From Yoonia sp. GPGPB17 (lineage in GTDB: Bacteria; Pseudomonadota; Alphaproteobacteria; Rhodobacterales; Rhodobacteraceae), in NCBI RefSeq assembly GCF_037892195.1, contig NZ_JATACI010000002.1, positions 558,001 to 622,000 of the forward strand: a stretch of DNA of 64,000 bases, given 5' to 3'. Positions within the stretch are counted from its first letter, which is position 1. Each line of letters starts with the position of its first letter. Of this stretch, positions 1 to 9,907 are shown one piece after another. The position numbers and the translations under genes are program-made. A model generated the notes under the pieces. It saw only the letters and a list, made by a program, of their open reading frames with translations. It was not told the DNA's origin and made no database searches.

Positions 1-1140
1 TCAATCGTGATGTCGGCCTATTTCTTGGGCTTTTTGTTCAGTTCGCGTTATACGCCGCAACTGATCCGCAGGGTGGGACACGTACGGGTCTTTGCCGCCC
101 TTGGCTCAATGGTTTCGGCTGTCCTCATTGCCTATCCGGTTTTGATCGATCCATGGGCCTGGGCCGTGGGCCGCGTCATCATCGGGTTTTGTTTCTGTGG
201 TGTCTACATCACCGCCGAAAGCTGGCTGAACGATGCGTCCAGCAACGAAAACCGGGGCAAGTCGCTATCTGTCTACATGATCGTGCAGATGGCGGGCATC
301 GTCTTTGCGCAGTGGATCGTCAGCCGGGGCGATGTGTCGGGCTATGTCCTGTTCATTATCCCGTCGATCATGGTGTCGCTGGCCTTTGCGCCTGTCTTGC
401 TGTCGGTCAAACCTATGCCCGCATTCGAGGCAACCAAACCGATGAAGCTGCGTGACCTGATTAGCGCGTCACCACTGGCCTGCGTGGGGATGTTCATGCT
501 GGGCGGGGTGTTCTCGGCACAGTTTGGGATGTCGGCGATTTATGGCAGCCGCGTTGGGCTGACCGTGGGCGAGATTTCGTTCTTTGTCTCGTCCATCTAT
601 GTAGCCGCCCTTGTCCTGCAATACCCCATTGGCTGGCTGTCGGATCGGATGGACCGCCGGACCCTGATCATTTGGGTCTCGCTGGTGGGTGCGGCGGGAT
701 CTATGATCGCCTTCCTGGTGCCAGGATACTTCCTGCTCATCGTGATCAGCGGTGCCATTGTGGGGGGGATGTCAAACCCGCTTTATGCGCTGCTGATTGC
801 CTACTTGAATGACTATCTTGAGAAAGAAGATATGGCGGCAGCCTCGGGCGGTCTGTTGTTCATCAACGGGATCGGGGCGATCTTGGGGCCGCTGACAGTG
901 GGCCTGATGATGGATGTGATCGGCAACAACGGGTTCTGGCTCTTTACCGGGATTATGCTGGCCGCAGTTGGTACCTATGGCCTTTACCGCACGACCCAGC
1001 GTAGCCGTGATGAGATCGATACAGAGGCGGTGCCATATGCACCCGTCTCTGCCGCATCGACGCCTATTGCCGCCGAGTTGGCACAAGAAGTCTATATCGA
1101 AGAAGAAGCGGCCATGGGCGAGGACCCGGCACCGACCTGA
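1..1140 (+). CDS. MFS transporter, YcaD-like (5' end outside window)
   Basis: Inner-membrane transporter of the major facilitator superfamily; the substrate cannot be read from the sequence. The frame is open from base 1, so the start codon and probably the first membrane helix lie upstream; 379 residues are visible. About eleven hydrophobic segments can be seen. A glycine-rich stretch followed by AESWLND (about residue 70) is typical of the YcaD-like branch, and the RMDRRTL loop around residue 215 is the MFS-type cytoplasmic loop between the two halves. The C-terminal 45 residues are acidic and Ala/Pro-rich and are probably a cytoplasmic tail. The family call is firm; the transported compound is unknown. 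Confidence 0.85.
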   Translation, partial: SIVMSAYFLGFLFSSRYTPQLIRRVGHVRVFAALGSMVSAVLIAYPVLIDPWAWAVGRVIIGFCFCGVYITAESWLNDASSNENRGKSLSVYMIVQMAGIVFAQWIVSRGDVSGYVLFIIPSIMVSLAFAPVLLSVKPMPAFEATKPMKLRDLISASPLACVGMFMLGGVFSAQFGMSAIYGSRVGLTVGEISFFVSSIYVAALVLQYPIGWLSDRMDRRTLIIWVSLVGAAGSMIAFLVPGYFLLIVISGAIVGGMSNPLYALLIAYLNDYLEKEDMAAASGGLLFINGIGAILGPLTVGLMMDVIGNNGFWLFTGIMLAAVGTYGLYRTTQRSRDEIDTEAVPYAPVSAASTPIAAELAQEVYIEEEAAMGEDPAPT

Positions 1141-1274
1141 AAGTTGCCTATCCATTCACCGCAAATGTCACTTCGAAAGATCAAGTGACACATGCGCTGA
1201 TCTAAACACTTGTCAGGCCGCGATTTGTCTGCTTGCAATTGTAACAGAGAAGTAAACGACCAAGGAGCAGTGTC

Positions 1275-1856
1275 GTGGCAAGCCCCGAAGAGGTATTGGC
1301 GTTCTGGCTGGATGAGTGTGCTCCGGCTGATTGGTATAAATCAGACCCCGCGCTTGACGCGAAAATCCGCGACAAGTTCGAAAAGACATGGCAAGAGGCG
1401 GCAGATGGCGCACTCAGCCTCTGGCTGACGTATCCTTCTGGCACATTGGCCTACATCATTCTGACCGATCAGTTCCCGCGCAACATGTTCCGCGATAGCG
1501 GAAAGGCTTTTGAAACGGATGGGATTGCGCGTGCGGCAGCCAAAATGGCGATTGACCGAAAGTGGGACATGAAAATCGATGAACCAGCGCGGCAATTTTT
1601 TTATCTGCCTCTGATGCACGCTGAAAACCTCTGCGACCAAGATCGTGCCGTGCGGTTGATCCACACACGCATGCCAGAGCATGGGGCGAACAATGTTGAC
1701 CATGCCTGTGCGCATCGTGCTGTCATCCGCGATTTCGGACGGTTTCCCTATCGCAACGATGCGCTGGGGCGCAAAACCACCCCGGCAGAGCAGGCATTTT
1801 TGGAAGCGGGCGGTTATGGTGCGGCAATTCGCGCCCAGCAGGAATTGTCAAAATAG
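1275..1856 (+). CDS. DUF924 family protein
   Basis: A 193-residue soluble protein of the DUF924 family, whose biochemical function is not established. The usual family features are present: N-terminal EEVLAFWLDEC, a central ILTDQFPRNMFR, then FFYLPLMHAE and a histidine-rich region (HACAHRAVIRDFGRFPYRN). The start is GTG at 1275, chosen because AAGGAG lies 7 bases upstream and the family begins just before EEVLAFW. It stands alone between the MFS gene and lpdA with gaps of about 100-135 bases, so it probably has its own promoter. Confidence 0.85.
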   Translation: MASPEEVLAFWLDECAPADWYKSDPALDAKIRDKFEKTWQEAADGALSLWLTYPSGTLAYIILTDQFPRNMFRDSGKAFETDGIARAAAKMAIDRKWDMKIDEPARQFFYLPLMHAENLCDQDRAVRLIHTRMPEHGANNVDHACAHRAVIRDFGRFPYRNDALGRKTTPAEQAFLEAGGYGAAIRAQQELSK

Positions 1857-1918
1857 CCCCTCTTGCATGCATCGGGTAGCTGATATGACCTAAGGTCACT
1901 AGAGGTCGCGCCAAAAGT

Positions 1919-1939
1919 AGTTTAGTGTTCAACTAAATT
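1919..1939. promoter_or_regulatory. Inverted repeat in the lpdA leader
   Basis: TTTAGT and ACTAAA flank a 5-base spacer (1921-1937), ending about 22 bases before the lpdA start codon. It could be an operator or a short leader hairpin. No regulator can be assigned. Confidence 0.3.
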
Positions 1940-1959
1940 TGGAATTGGAGGACCGCTGC

Positions 1960-3354
1960 ATGGCTGCGCAGAATTTTGATCTTATCGTAATTGGTGCCGG
2001 ACCGGGCGGCTATGTGGCGGCGATCCGTGGCGCGCAGCTTGGTATGAAGGTCGCCATTGTTGAACGCGAGCATCTGGGCGGGATTTGCCTGAACTGGGGC
2101 TGTATCCCGACGAAAGCGATGTTGCGTTCATCTGAGGTGTTTCACCTGATGCAACGCGCCAAGGACTTTGGCCTCAAGGCAACGGGTGTCGATTATGATC
2201 TCGATGCGGTGGTGAAGCGCAGCCGCTCGGTTGCGGGGCAACTGTCCGGCGGCATTGGTCACCTGATGAAGAAGAACAAAGTGACCGTCTTCATGGGCGC
2301 GGCCACGATCCCGGCAAAGGGCAAGGTTTCGGTCAAAGGCGAGAAGGGCACCGATGAACTAACCGCAAAGAACATCGTGCTTGCCACCGGCGCCCGCGCG
2401 CGCGAATTGCCGGGTCTTGAAGCGGACGGTGATCTGGTCTGGACTTATAAGCACGCGCTTGAGCCCAAGAAGATGCCCAAGAAGCTATTGGTTATCGGCT
2501 CAGGTGCCATCGGGATCGAGTTCGCAAGCTTCTATAACACTTTGGGTGCGGACACGACCGTGGTCGAGGTCATGGACCGTGTGCTGCCCGTTGAGGATGC
2601 TGAGATTTCCGCCTTTGCGAAAAAGCAATTCGTCAAGCAGGGCATGAAGATCATGGAGAAATCCATGGTCAAGCAACTGGATCGCGGGAAGGGCAAAGTC
2701 ACTGCGCATATCGAAACGGGCGGCAAGACCGAGAAGATGGAGTTTGACACTGTCATTTCTGCCGTCGGTATTGTTGGCAACGTTGAAGGGCTGGGTCTGG
2801 AAGAGCTGGGCGTCAAAATTGACCGCACGCATGTCGTCACCGATGAGTTCTGCCGCACCGGGGTCGATGGCCTTTATGCCATTGGCGATATCGCAGGTGC
2901 CCCTTGGTTGGCGCACAAAGCCAGCCACGAAGGTGTGATGGTCGCGGATCTGATCGCGGGTAAGCACGCGCACCCGGTCAGGCCAGAGAGCATTGCAGGT
3001 TGCACCTATTGCCATCCGCAAGTGGCGTCGGTCGGCTACTCCGAGGCGAAGGCCAAAGAACTGGGATATGACATCAAGGTCGGTCGCTTCCCCTTCATCG
3101 GCAATGGCAAAGCGATTGCACTGGGCGAGCCTGAGGGCATGATCAAGACCGTGTTTGATGCCAAGACAGGCGAGTTGCTGGGCGCACATATGGTGGGCGC
3201 AGAGGTTACAGAGTTGATTCAGGGCTATGTCGTGGGCCGCCAGCTCGAGACGACAGAAGAAGACCTGATGAACACGGTCTTCCCACACCCGACCCTGTCC
3301 GAAATGATGCATGAGAGCGTCTTGGATGCCTATGATCGTGTGATCCATATGTAG
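1960..3354 (+). CDS. lpdA: Dihydrolipoyl dehydrogenase (E3)
   Basis: FAD- and NAD-dependent enzyme that reoxidises the lipoyl groups of 2-oxoacid dehydrogenase complexes; 464 residues, the usual length. It has the N-terminal FAD motif IGAGPGG (residues 11-17), the redox-active disulfide CLNWGC (Cys43 and Cys48), a second nucleotide motif IGSGAIGIE near residue 180, and the C-terminal active-site HPTLSE. There is no lipoyl domain. The ATG at 1960 is preferred over an upstream TTG because GGAGG sits 9 bases before it and the FAD motif then lies at the standard position. No E1 or E2 gene is nearby, so which complex it serves is open. A strong terminator follows. Confidence 0.96.
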   Translation: MAAQNFDLIVIGAGPGGYVAAIRGAQLGMKVAIVEREHLGGICLNWGCIPTKAMLRSSEVFHLMQRAKDFGLKATGVDYDLDAVVKRSRSVAGQLSGGIGHLMKKNKVTVFMGAATIPAKGKVSVKGEKGTDELTAKNIVLATGARARELPGLEADGDLVWTYKHALEPKKMPKKLLVIGSGAIGIEFASFYNTLGADTTVVEVMDRVLPVEDAEISAFAKKQFVKQGMKIMEKSMVKQLDRGKGKVTAHIETGGKTEKMEFDTVISAVGIVGNVEGLGLEELGVKIDRTHVVTDEFCRTGVDGLYAIGDIAGAPWLAHKASHEGVMVADLIAGKHAHPVRPESIAGCTYCHPQVASVGYSEAKAKELGYDIKVGRFPFIGNGKAIALGEPEGMIKTVFDAKTGELLGAHMVGAEVTELIQGYVVGRQLETTEEDLMNTVFPHPTLSEMMHESVLDAYDRVIHM

Positions 3355-3371
3355 GCCGCGAAAGCCGCCGA

Positions 3372-3419
3372 GAACGAGTGAGCCCGCACCAGATTGACTG
3401 GTGCGGGCTTCTCGTTTTT
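3372..3419 (+). terminator. Rho-independent terminator after lpdA
   Basis: A GC-rich stem (GCCCGCACCAG / CTGGTGCGGGC with a 5-base loop, 3382-3408), extended by CGAG/CTCG, is followed by a T-run. It ends lpdA and separates it from the convergent VWA gene. Confidence 0.9.
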
Positions 3420-3425
3420 ATGGAC

Positions 3426-5927
3426 CTACTGAAGTGTCAGTGGACGGCTGGCAATAGGCGTGCGGTCCTGACCGACAAAGTACCGGATCAGGTAATCCCC
3501 CGGCGTTTCTGGCAGGCTGATCGTTAGGGGATTCCCGTTGTCAGTATATCCAAAACTGTCCCATTGGGCGCTGCGCTCGGCTCCGGCAAGGCCGATCCCG
3601 ATGTAGTCGCCATCGTAGTCAGGGCCATCCCAGCCAACGATCAGATCACTGCCAGCAGGTGCTGTATCCGGCGCTATGATTTGCGCCGACACCGCTGTCA
3701 CGCTGATCGGGACAGTTTGCAATGTGGAACGGTCCTGTCCCGCGAAATACTGGATAAGGTAGTCCCCTGGCATGACCGGGACAAGGATATCAAGTGGCGT
3801 CCCGTCTTCGGTATAGGCAAAGCCATTCCATCGGGCATTTCCGGTGGCGCCGACTTCGCCGATGCCGACATAATCGCCATCATAGCTTGGTCCGTCGAAA
3901 CCAACGCTGATTGTCGAACCTGCGATGGCCGTCTCAGGCGCTGTCAGGTCGACCTTGACCGCCGTGACAGTGATCATCTCTGTCACCAAGACAGCGCGGT
4001 CTTGCCCGAGAAAATACTGTACCAGATAGTCTCCTGGCTTCATCGGCACCAGCAGGTCGCCGGTAGCGCCTTCTTCGATGTAAAAGAAGTTGTCCCAGCG
4101 TGCATTTCCCGCCGCGTCGACTTCGCCGATCCCGATGTAGTCGCCGTCATAGGCAGGGCCGGTCCAACCGACATTGATTGTAGACCCGGCAACTGCTTCG
4201 TCGGGCAGCGTCAGTGATGCGGTGACTTCAGTCGCAGTGAAGGGTACCGTTGTCAGCACGGCGCGATCCTGCCCTAGAAAGTACTGGATCAGGTAGTCGC
4301 CCGGTTCCGTCGGCACCGTCAGGGTCGCGGGCGATCCATCTTCGGTGTAAAAGAAGTTCTCCCAACGCGCATTGCCTGTCGCATCAGGCAGACCGATGCC
4401 AATGTAGTCGCCATCGTAATCTGGTCCGGTCCATGTGACCGCGATTTCCGATCCGGCCTCGGCCTCAGTCGGGGCAGTGATGGTGGCGCCAACTTCTGAG
4501 ACAGTAATCACTTCCGTCGTCAGGACAGTGCGATCCTGTCCATAGAAATAACTGATCTCATATGTCCCGGCCGTGGTCGGGATTGTCAGCTGTTGCGGCG
4601 AGCCACCGTCGAGATAGAAGAAATTCTCCCAGCGGGCGTTGCCCGTCGCGTCGGGCAGCCCAATCCCGATATAGTCACCCGCGTAGGCGGGACCAGTCCA
4701 AACGATGGTGACATCCGCACCAACCACCGCCTCGGCCGGTGCCTCAATCGTCGCCGTGACTGGTGTCAGGCTGATTGGCGTTTCTGCGATGGGCGTGCGG
4801 TCTTCGCCAAGGTAATACTTGATCAGATAGTCGCCCGGTTCCGTCGGCATCAAAAGGTCATGCGGGTTGCCATCGGCGACATAGAAGAAGTTGTCCCACC
4901 GCGCATTTCCGGTCGCGTCTGGTTTGCCAATGCCAACATAGTCGCCGTCAAGGTTGGGCCCAGCCCAGCCAACCTGAATGGTATCACCTGCGGGAGCAGA
5001 TGCGGGGGCGATGATACGTGCGGTTGGCAGCTTTTCTTCGAACATGATTTCGAGTGCGGTGCTGCCGCCGGTGATCGCCACGAACTGTGCCGTGCCGGTT
5101 TCTTCCCCCGCAATGGAATAGGCTGTTGCGGTATAGGCACCTTCAGGCAGATCAAACCCGAATGGGTTTGCCTGCTGGTCTGCAATGATAACTTCTGCCC
5201 CCTCATTGATTGACCACAAAACAGGCGTGTCGATCAGCGCTTTATCTTCGCCTATCACCGCACTAAATGTCATGCTGACTAGTGCAGGTTCGGGAACAGG
5301 TGCGGGTTCCATCACCATAGCGGTCATGGCAAGGTCCAACTCATCTGCGTTCGAGGCCGTCAGGAACTGCCCGCCGGTTTCTTCGGCCAAACATTGCATT
5401 TGTGCAAGCGCTTCGGGGTCCGAGACGTCAAAACCCACAACATGGGTCGTAAAATTAATACCGGCTTCTTCCAGTAAACGCGCCGCAGCGCAGGGATCTG
5501 GGTTACAGGTTTCAACGCCATCAGACACCAGAATGACAGTCGCGCTGTCTTCGGTGTACCGCAGCGCCTCGGCAGCGGCGATCACCGCATCTGTCATCGG
5601 GGTTTTGCCGAGTGGCTTGATCCCGTTGACGGCGGTGACGATCTCACCGACCGTGCCGGGGGCAGGGGCGACAATGGTTTCAATATCCGTGCAGTTACCG
5701 CGCTCGCGGTGGCCGTAAACGGTTAGGCCAAGTCCTTGATCGGCAGGAAAGTCTTCCAACAGGCTGCTGACCACCTCTTGTGCGATGGTGATTTTGGCGG
5801 TGCCGTCAATCTGGCCCCACATCGACCCCGAGCCGTCCAGCACAAGGATTGTATTGGGTTGGTCCTGGGCAATTGCGGTGGTGGAAACGGTTCCGAGTAA
5901 CAGACAGGTCGACAAAATTCGCATCAT
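3426..5927 (-). CDS. Secreted VWA-domain protein with six tandem ~89-residue repeats
   Basis: An 833-residue exported protein of unknown role. A signal peptide (MMRIL... ending AIA-Q) is followed by a von Willebrand A domain (about residues 24-205) with the metal-binding DGSGS motif and TPMTDA. After a linker, six consecutive repeats of about 89 residues run from about residue 299 to the C-terminus. Each has a conserved core: a W-x-GP strand, GDYIGIG, (D)ATGNARW, an FFY or FAY, and PGDYLI-x-YF-x-GQDR. They look like beta-sandwich modules. The start at 5927 (a second ATG follows at 5924) is chosen for its AAAAGG site and clean signal peptide; a longer reading from 5975 would bury the signal sequence. 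It is monocistronic and convergent with lpdA. The VWA call is firm; adhesion or surface binding is inference. Confidence 0.8.
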   Translation of the reverse strand: MMRILSTCLLLGTVSTTAIAQDQPNTILVLDGSGSMWGQIDGTAKITIAQEVVSSLLEDFPADQGLGLTVYGHRERGNCTDIETIVAPAPGTVGEIVTAVNGIKPLGKTPMTDAVIAAAEALRYTEDSATVILVSDGVETCNPDPCAAARLLEEAGINFTTHVVGFDVSDPEALAQMQCLAEETGGQFLTASNADELDLAMTAMVMEPAPVPEPALVSMTFSAVIGEDKALIDTPVLWSINEGAEVIIADQQANPFGFDLPEGAYTATAYSIAGEETGTAQFVAITGGSTALEIMFEEKLPTARIIAPASAPAGDTIQVGWAGPNLDGDYVGIGKPDATGNARWDNFFYVADGNPHDLLMPTEPGDYLIKYYLGEDRTPIAETPISLTPVTATIEAPAEAVVGADVTIVWTGPAYAGDYIGIGLPDATGNARWENFFYLDGGSPQQLTIPTTAGTYEISYFYGQDRTVLTTEVITVSEVGATITAPTEAEAGSEIAVTWTGPDYDGDYIGIGLPDATGNARWENFFYTEDGSPATLTVPTEPGDYLIQYFLGQDRAVLTTVPFTATEVTASLTLPDEAVAGSTINVGWTGPAYDGDYIGIGEVDAAGNARWDNFFYIEEGATGDLLVPMKPGDYLVQYFLGQDRAVLVTEMITVTAVKVDLTAPETAIAGSTISVGFDGPSYDGDYVGIGEVGATGNARWNGFAYTEDGTPLDILVPVMPGDYLIQYFAGQDRSTLQTVPISVTAVSAQIIAPDTAPAGSDLIVGWDGPDYDGDYIGIGLAGAERSAQWDSFGYTDNGNPLTISLPETPGDYLIRYFVGQDRTPIASRPLTLQ

Positions 5928-6081
5928 TGGGCCTTTTGAAATGTGATTATTGCAGAAAATCATGGGGTTCATCATTGGTATATAAATAATCGGACAACAG
6001 TAGGGAAATCCCGACCCGATGTGCGAAACCGGCCAACCGTTTGGGCGTTTGACACCGGTTTGTCAGCAGTCGATAGAAATT

Positions 6082-6110
6082 TTGCATTTGTTCACTTAAT
6101 GTTCTAAATC
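6082..6110 (+). promoter_or_regulatory. uvrA promoter with SOS box
   Basis: GTTC-N7-GTTC at 6090-6104 matches the alphaproteobacterial LexA box. It lies inside the spacer of a promoter-like pair: TTGCAT (6082-6087), 17 bases, TAAATC (6105-6110). LexA bound here would block RNA polymerase. The box is 65 bases before the uvrA ATG. Confidence 0.8.
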
Positions 6111-6169
6111 GGGGGTGGCGGGTCTGCCAATGGCTGCTATCTGTTAGCGCTGAACTCCTGGGGGTCAGA

Positions 6170-9028
6170 ATGGCTGAGTTAAAGAATATCGAAGTCCGCG
6201 GTGCGCGCGAGCATAACCTCAAGGATATTGATGTGGATATTCCGCGCGATCAGCTTGTGGTGATTACGGGCCTGTCCGGGTCGGGCAAGTCATCGCTCGC
6301 GTTTGATACGATCTATGCGGAAGGGCAGCGCCGCTACGTTGAATCGCTCTCGGCTTATGCCCGACAGTTCCTCGATATGATGGAAAAGCCTGATGTTGAT
6401 CACATCTCGGGCCTATCGCCCGCGATCTCGATTGAGCAAAAAACCACATCGAAGAACCCGCGGTCGACCGTCGGCACGATTACCGAGATTTATGATTACC
6501 TGCGCTTGTTGTTTGCCCGTGCCGGGACCCCGTTCAGCCCGACAACAGGATTGCCGATTGAGGCCCAACAGGTCCAAGATATGGTTGATCGTGTCATGGC
6601 GCTGGAAGAAGGGACGCGCGGTTATCTGCTGGCACCCATCATCCGCGACCGCAAAGGCGAGTATCGCAAAGAATTTCTGGAGCTGCGCAAGCAAGGTTTC
6701 CAGCGGGTAAAGGTTGATGGTGAGTTCTACGAACTGGATGAGCCGCCCACGCTGGACAAGAAGTTTCGCCACGACATTGATGTGGTCGTGGATCGGATCG
6801 TCGTGCGCGAAGGGTTGGAGACGCGGCTGGCGGATAGTTTCCGCACCGCGCTGGATCTGGCCGATGGAATCGCCATTTTGGAGACGGCGCCAAAAGAGGG
6901 CGATCCTGAGCGGCTGACATTTTCTGAAAACTTCGCTTGCCCGGTGTCTGGTTTCACGATCCCGGAAATCGAGCCCCGCCTCTTTTCGTTTAATGCCCCC
7001 TTTGGTGCCTGTCCGTCTTGCGATGGTCTGGGGGTTGAGTTGTTCTTTGATGAACAACTTGTTGTACCCGATGTGACATTGAAGATCGCCGACGGCGCGC
7101 TTGCGCCTTGGCGGAAGGGCAAGAGTCCGTATTTCTTGCAAACCATCGAGGCGATCGCCAAGCACTACGGGTTTAACAAAAATGCCCGCTGGAAAGACCT
7201 TGATCCCAAGATACAGCAGGTTTTCCTCTATGGGTCGGGCAAGGAAGAGATCAAGTTTCGCTACGATGAAGGCGGGCGGGTCTATCAGGTCGAACGTGCC
7301 TTTGAGGGCGTGATCCCGAATATGGAACGCCGCTATCGTGAGACCGATAGCAACTGGATCGCGAAGAGTTCGAGAACTACCAGAACAACCGCAATTGCGG
7401 CACCTGCGGTGGCTACCGTTTGCGCGAAGAGGCTTTGGCGGTGAAAATCGGTGGCCTGCATGTGGGGCAGGTCGTGCAGATGTCGATCAAAGAGGCCTAT
7501 GACTGGTGTCTTGAGGTCCCGGCGGCACTCAGCAAACAAAAGAATGAAATTGCACATGCGATTCTGAAGGAAATCCGCGAGCGTCTGGGGTTCCTGAATA
7601 ACGTGGGGCTGGAGTATCTGACGCTGTCGCGCAATTCGGGCACGTTGTCGGGGGGCGAAAGCCAGCGAGATCCGACTAGCCAGCCAGATTGGCTCTGGTC
7701 TGCAAGGTGTGCTTTACGTGCTGGATGAGCCCTCGATTGGCCTGCACCAGCGCGACAATGGTCGCTTGCTAACGACGCTGAAGAACCTGCGCGATCAGGG
7801 CAATACCGTGATCGTGGTTGAGCATGATGAAGAAGCGATACGCGAGGCGGATTATGTCTTTGATATTGGCCCGGGGGCAGGTGTGCATGGCGGTCAGGTG
7901 GTCGCCAAAGGCACCCCGCAAGAGATCATGGCCAATGAAGGATCAATCACCGGGCAGTATCTGATCGGCGCGAAAGAGATCGCAGTGCCTGACAAACGCC
8001 GCAAGGGCAAAGGCAAGAAGCTGACGGTGGTGAAGGCCACCGGGAATAACCTGCAAAACGTCACGGTGGATTTTCCGTTGCAAAAATTCGTCTGCGTGAC
8101 CGGTGTATCCGGCGGCGGGAAATCGACACTGACGATTGAAACGTTGTTCAAGAATGCATCTATGAAGCTCAATGGCGCGCGGCAAACACCTGGGCCATGC
8201 GAGACAATCAAAGGGTTTGAGCATCTGGATAAGGTGATCGACATTGACCAGCGCCCGATTGGGCGGACGCCGCGTTCGAATCCGGCGACCTATACCGGCG
8301 CATTTACCCCAATCCGCGAATGGTTCGCGGGCATGCCAGAGGCAAAGGCGCGCGGGTACAAACCCGGTCGCTTCAGCTTCAACGTGAAAGGCGGGCGATG
8401 TGAGGCCTGTCAGGGTGACGGTGTCATCAAGATCGAGATGCACTTTTTGCCCGACGTCTATGTGACCTGCGAGACCTGCAAGGGCGCGCGCTATAATCGC
8501 GAAACGCTTGAGATTAAGTTCAAAGGTAAGTCCATCGCCGATGTGCTGGATATGACGGTCGAAGATGCTCAGCAGTTCTTCACTGCCGTCCCATCTATCC
8601 GCGAAAAGATGGATGCGCTGATGCGGGTCGGTCTTGGTTACATCAAAGTGGGCCAACAGGCGACGACGCTGTCAGGTGGTGAGGCGCAGCGGGTCAAGCT
8701 GTCGAAAGAACTGGCGCGGCGTTCAACAGGACGCACGCTCTATATTCTGGATGAGCCGACGACGGGTCTGCACTTTGAGGATGTGCGTAAGCTTTTGGAA
8801 GTGTTGCATGAATTGGTCGATCAGGGAAATTCTGTCATTGTGATCGAGCACAATCTCGACGTGGTCAAAACCGCCGATCATATCATTGATATTGGCCCCG
8901 AGGGCGGCGATGGCGGTGGGCGCATCGTGGCCACTGGCACTCCTGAAAAAGTCGCCGAGATCGAAGACAGCCATACCGGACGCTACCTCAAGGAAATGCT
9001 GAACACGCCTAAATTGGCAGCCGAGTAA
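6170..9028 (+). CDS. uvrA: Excinuclease ABC subunit A (two compensating frameshifts)
   Basis: DNA-damage recognition ATPase of nucleotide excision repair. About 952 residues once restored, the normal length. Both ABC modules are present: Walker [10 protein letters not shown] near residue 34 and GVSGGGKST in the second half, signature LSGGE twice, and the C-terminal zinc finger CEAC...CETC. The reading frame shifts by -1 after 7360 (expected TGGATCCGCG, read TGGATCGCG) and by +1 at 7668-7669 (expected QRIRLAS, read QRDPTS). Between these points about 100 residues of perfect UvrA sequence continue in the second frame. I treat both as sequence errors. An SOS box lies upstream; mmsB is convergent. 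Confidence 0.93.
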
Positions 9029-9040
9029 GTCAGCGAAAAG

Positions 9041-9907
9041 CTAGGTTCGGCTGCGTTCTTCAAATCTTGGGAGCATGGCTGAGAAGTCCTTGCCTATTCC
9101 GTCTTCGTCTTCGACAAAGTTTTTGTATAGGTCGCGCGCGACTTGGCCCATCGGTGTGTCTGCGTCTGCCGCCTCTGCCGCCATTTGCGCGAGGTTCAGG
9201 TCCTTGAGCATCAACTCGGCGGCAAAGCCCGGTTGATAGTTATTATCGGCGGGGCTTTGCGGGCCAACGCCAGGGGCAGGGCAATAGGAGTTCATGGACC
9301 ATGAATAGCCCGATGATGTGCTGACCACGTCGAACATGGCTTGGCGATCGAGGCCGAGTTTATCCGCCAGAACAAAAGCTTCACTTGTGGCGATCATGGT
9401 GACGCCAAGGATCATGTTGTTGCAAATCTTGGCAGCTTGTCCGTTGCCGGCATTGCCGCAATGCACGGCCTTTTGGCCCATGATGTCAAAGAGTGGTTGA
9501 ACCGTTGCAAATGCCTCTGCCGGGCCGCCCGCCATAAACGTCAACGTGCCATTCGTGGCCCCGCCAATGCCGCCGGACACCGGGGCGTCGACGGCTTGCA
9601 GACCGGCGGCATCAGCCTGTGCCGCGACGGCGCGGGCGCTTTCGACATCAACGGTCGAGCAATCAAGATGGATTGCGCCCGGTTGCATGACCGGATGAAT
9701 CTCTTTTGCAACAGCGCGCAGAATGTCTCCGTTTGGAAGCATTGTGATGACCACATCAGCGCCCTTCGCTGCTGCCGCAGCGCTGTCTGCCAGTGTCAGA
9801 TTTTCAGGTTGCGCTTTGGTGTCGAACCCTGTCACCTCATGCGACTTAGCCAGATTGGCGGCCATCGGCGCGCCCATGTTTCCCAACCCGATAAACCCGA
9901 TTTTCAT
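9041..9907 (-). CDS. mmsB: 3-hydroxyisobutyrate dehydrogenase
   Basis: NAD-dependent oxidation of 3-hydroxyisobutyrate to methylmalonate semialdehyde in valine breakdown. 288 residues. N-terminal Rossmann motif IGLGNMGAPMA, substrate-binding DAPVSGGIGGA near residue 120, and the catalytic lysine in GNGQAAKICNN. The ATG at 9907 is chosen because it starts immediately before KIGFIGLG and overlaps the stop of the upstream hydrolase gene by 4 bases (ATGA); a longer reading from 9940 would overlap that gene further. It is the last gene of the acyl-CoA dehydrogenase-hydrolase-mmsB operon. Confidence 0.93.
   Translation of the reverse strand: MKIGFIGLGNMGAPMAANLAKSHEVTGFDTKAQPENLTLADSAAAAAKGADVVITMLPNGDILRAVAKEIHPVMQPGAIHLDCSTVDVESARAVAAQADAAGLQAVDAPVSGGIGGATNGTLTFMAGGPAEAFATVQPLFDIMGQKAVHCGNAGNGQAAKICNNMILGVTMIATSEAFVLADKLGLDRQAMFDVVSTSSGYSWSMNSYCPAPGVGPQSPADNNYQPGFAAELMLKDLNLAQMAAEAADADTPMGQVARDLYKNFVEDEDGIGKDFSAMLPRFEERSRT

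Noticed and set aside
3426..5040. A possible CRISPR or DNA satellite made of 267-base repeats
   Set aside because: The repeats are in frame, encode a conserved protein module and have no spacers.
6142..6155. TGTTAGCGCTGAAC before uvrA as another LacI-type operator
   Set aside because: Only the first half fits; three mismatches in the second half, and uvrA already has a clear SOS promoter.
7360..7669. Programmed ribosomal frameshifting in uvrA
   Set aside because: There is no slippery sequence, UvrA is not known to use it, and two opposite shifts 300 bases apart match the error pattern seen in nine other genes.
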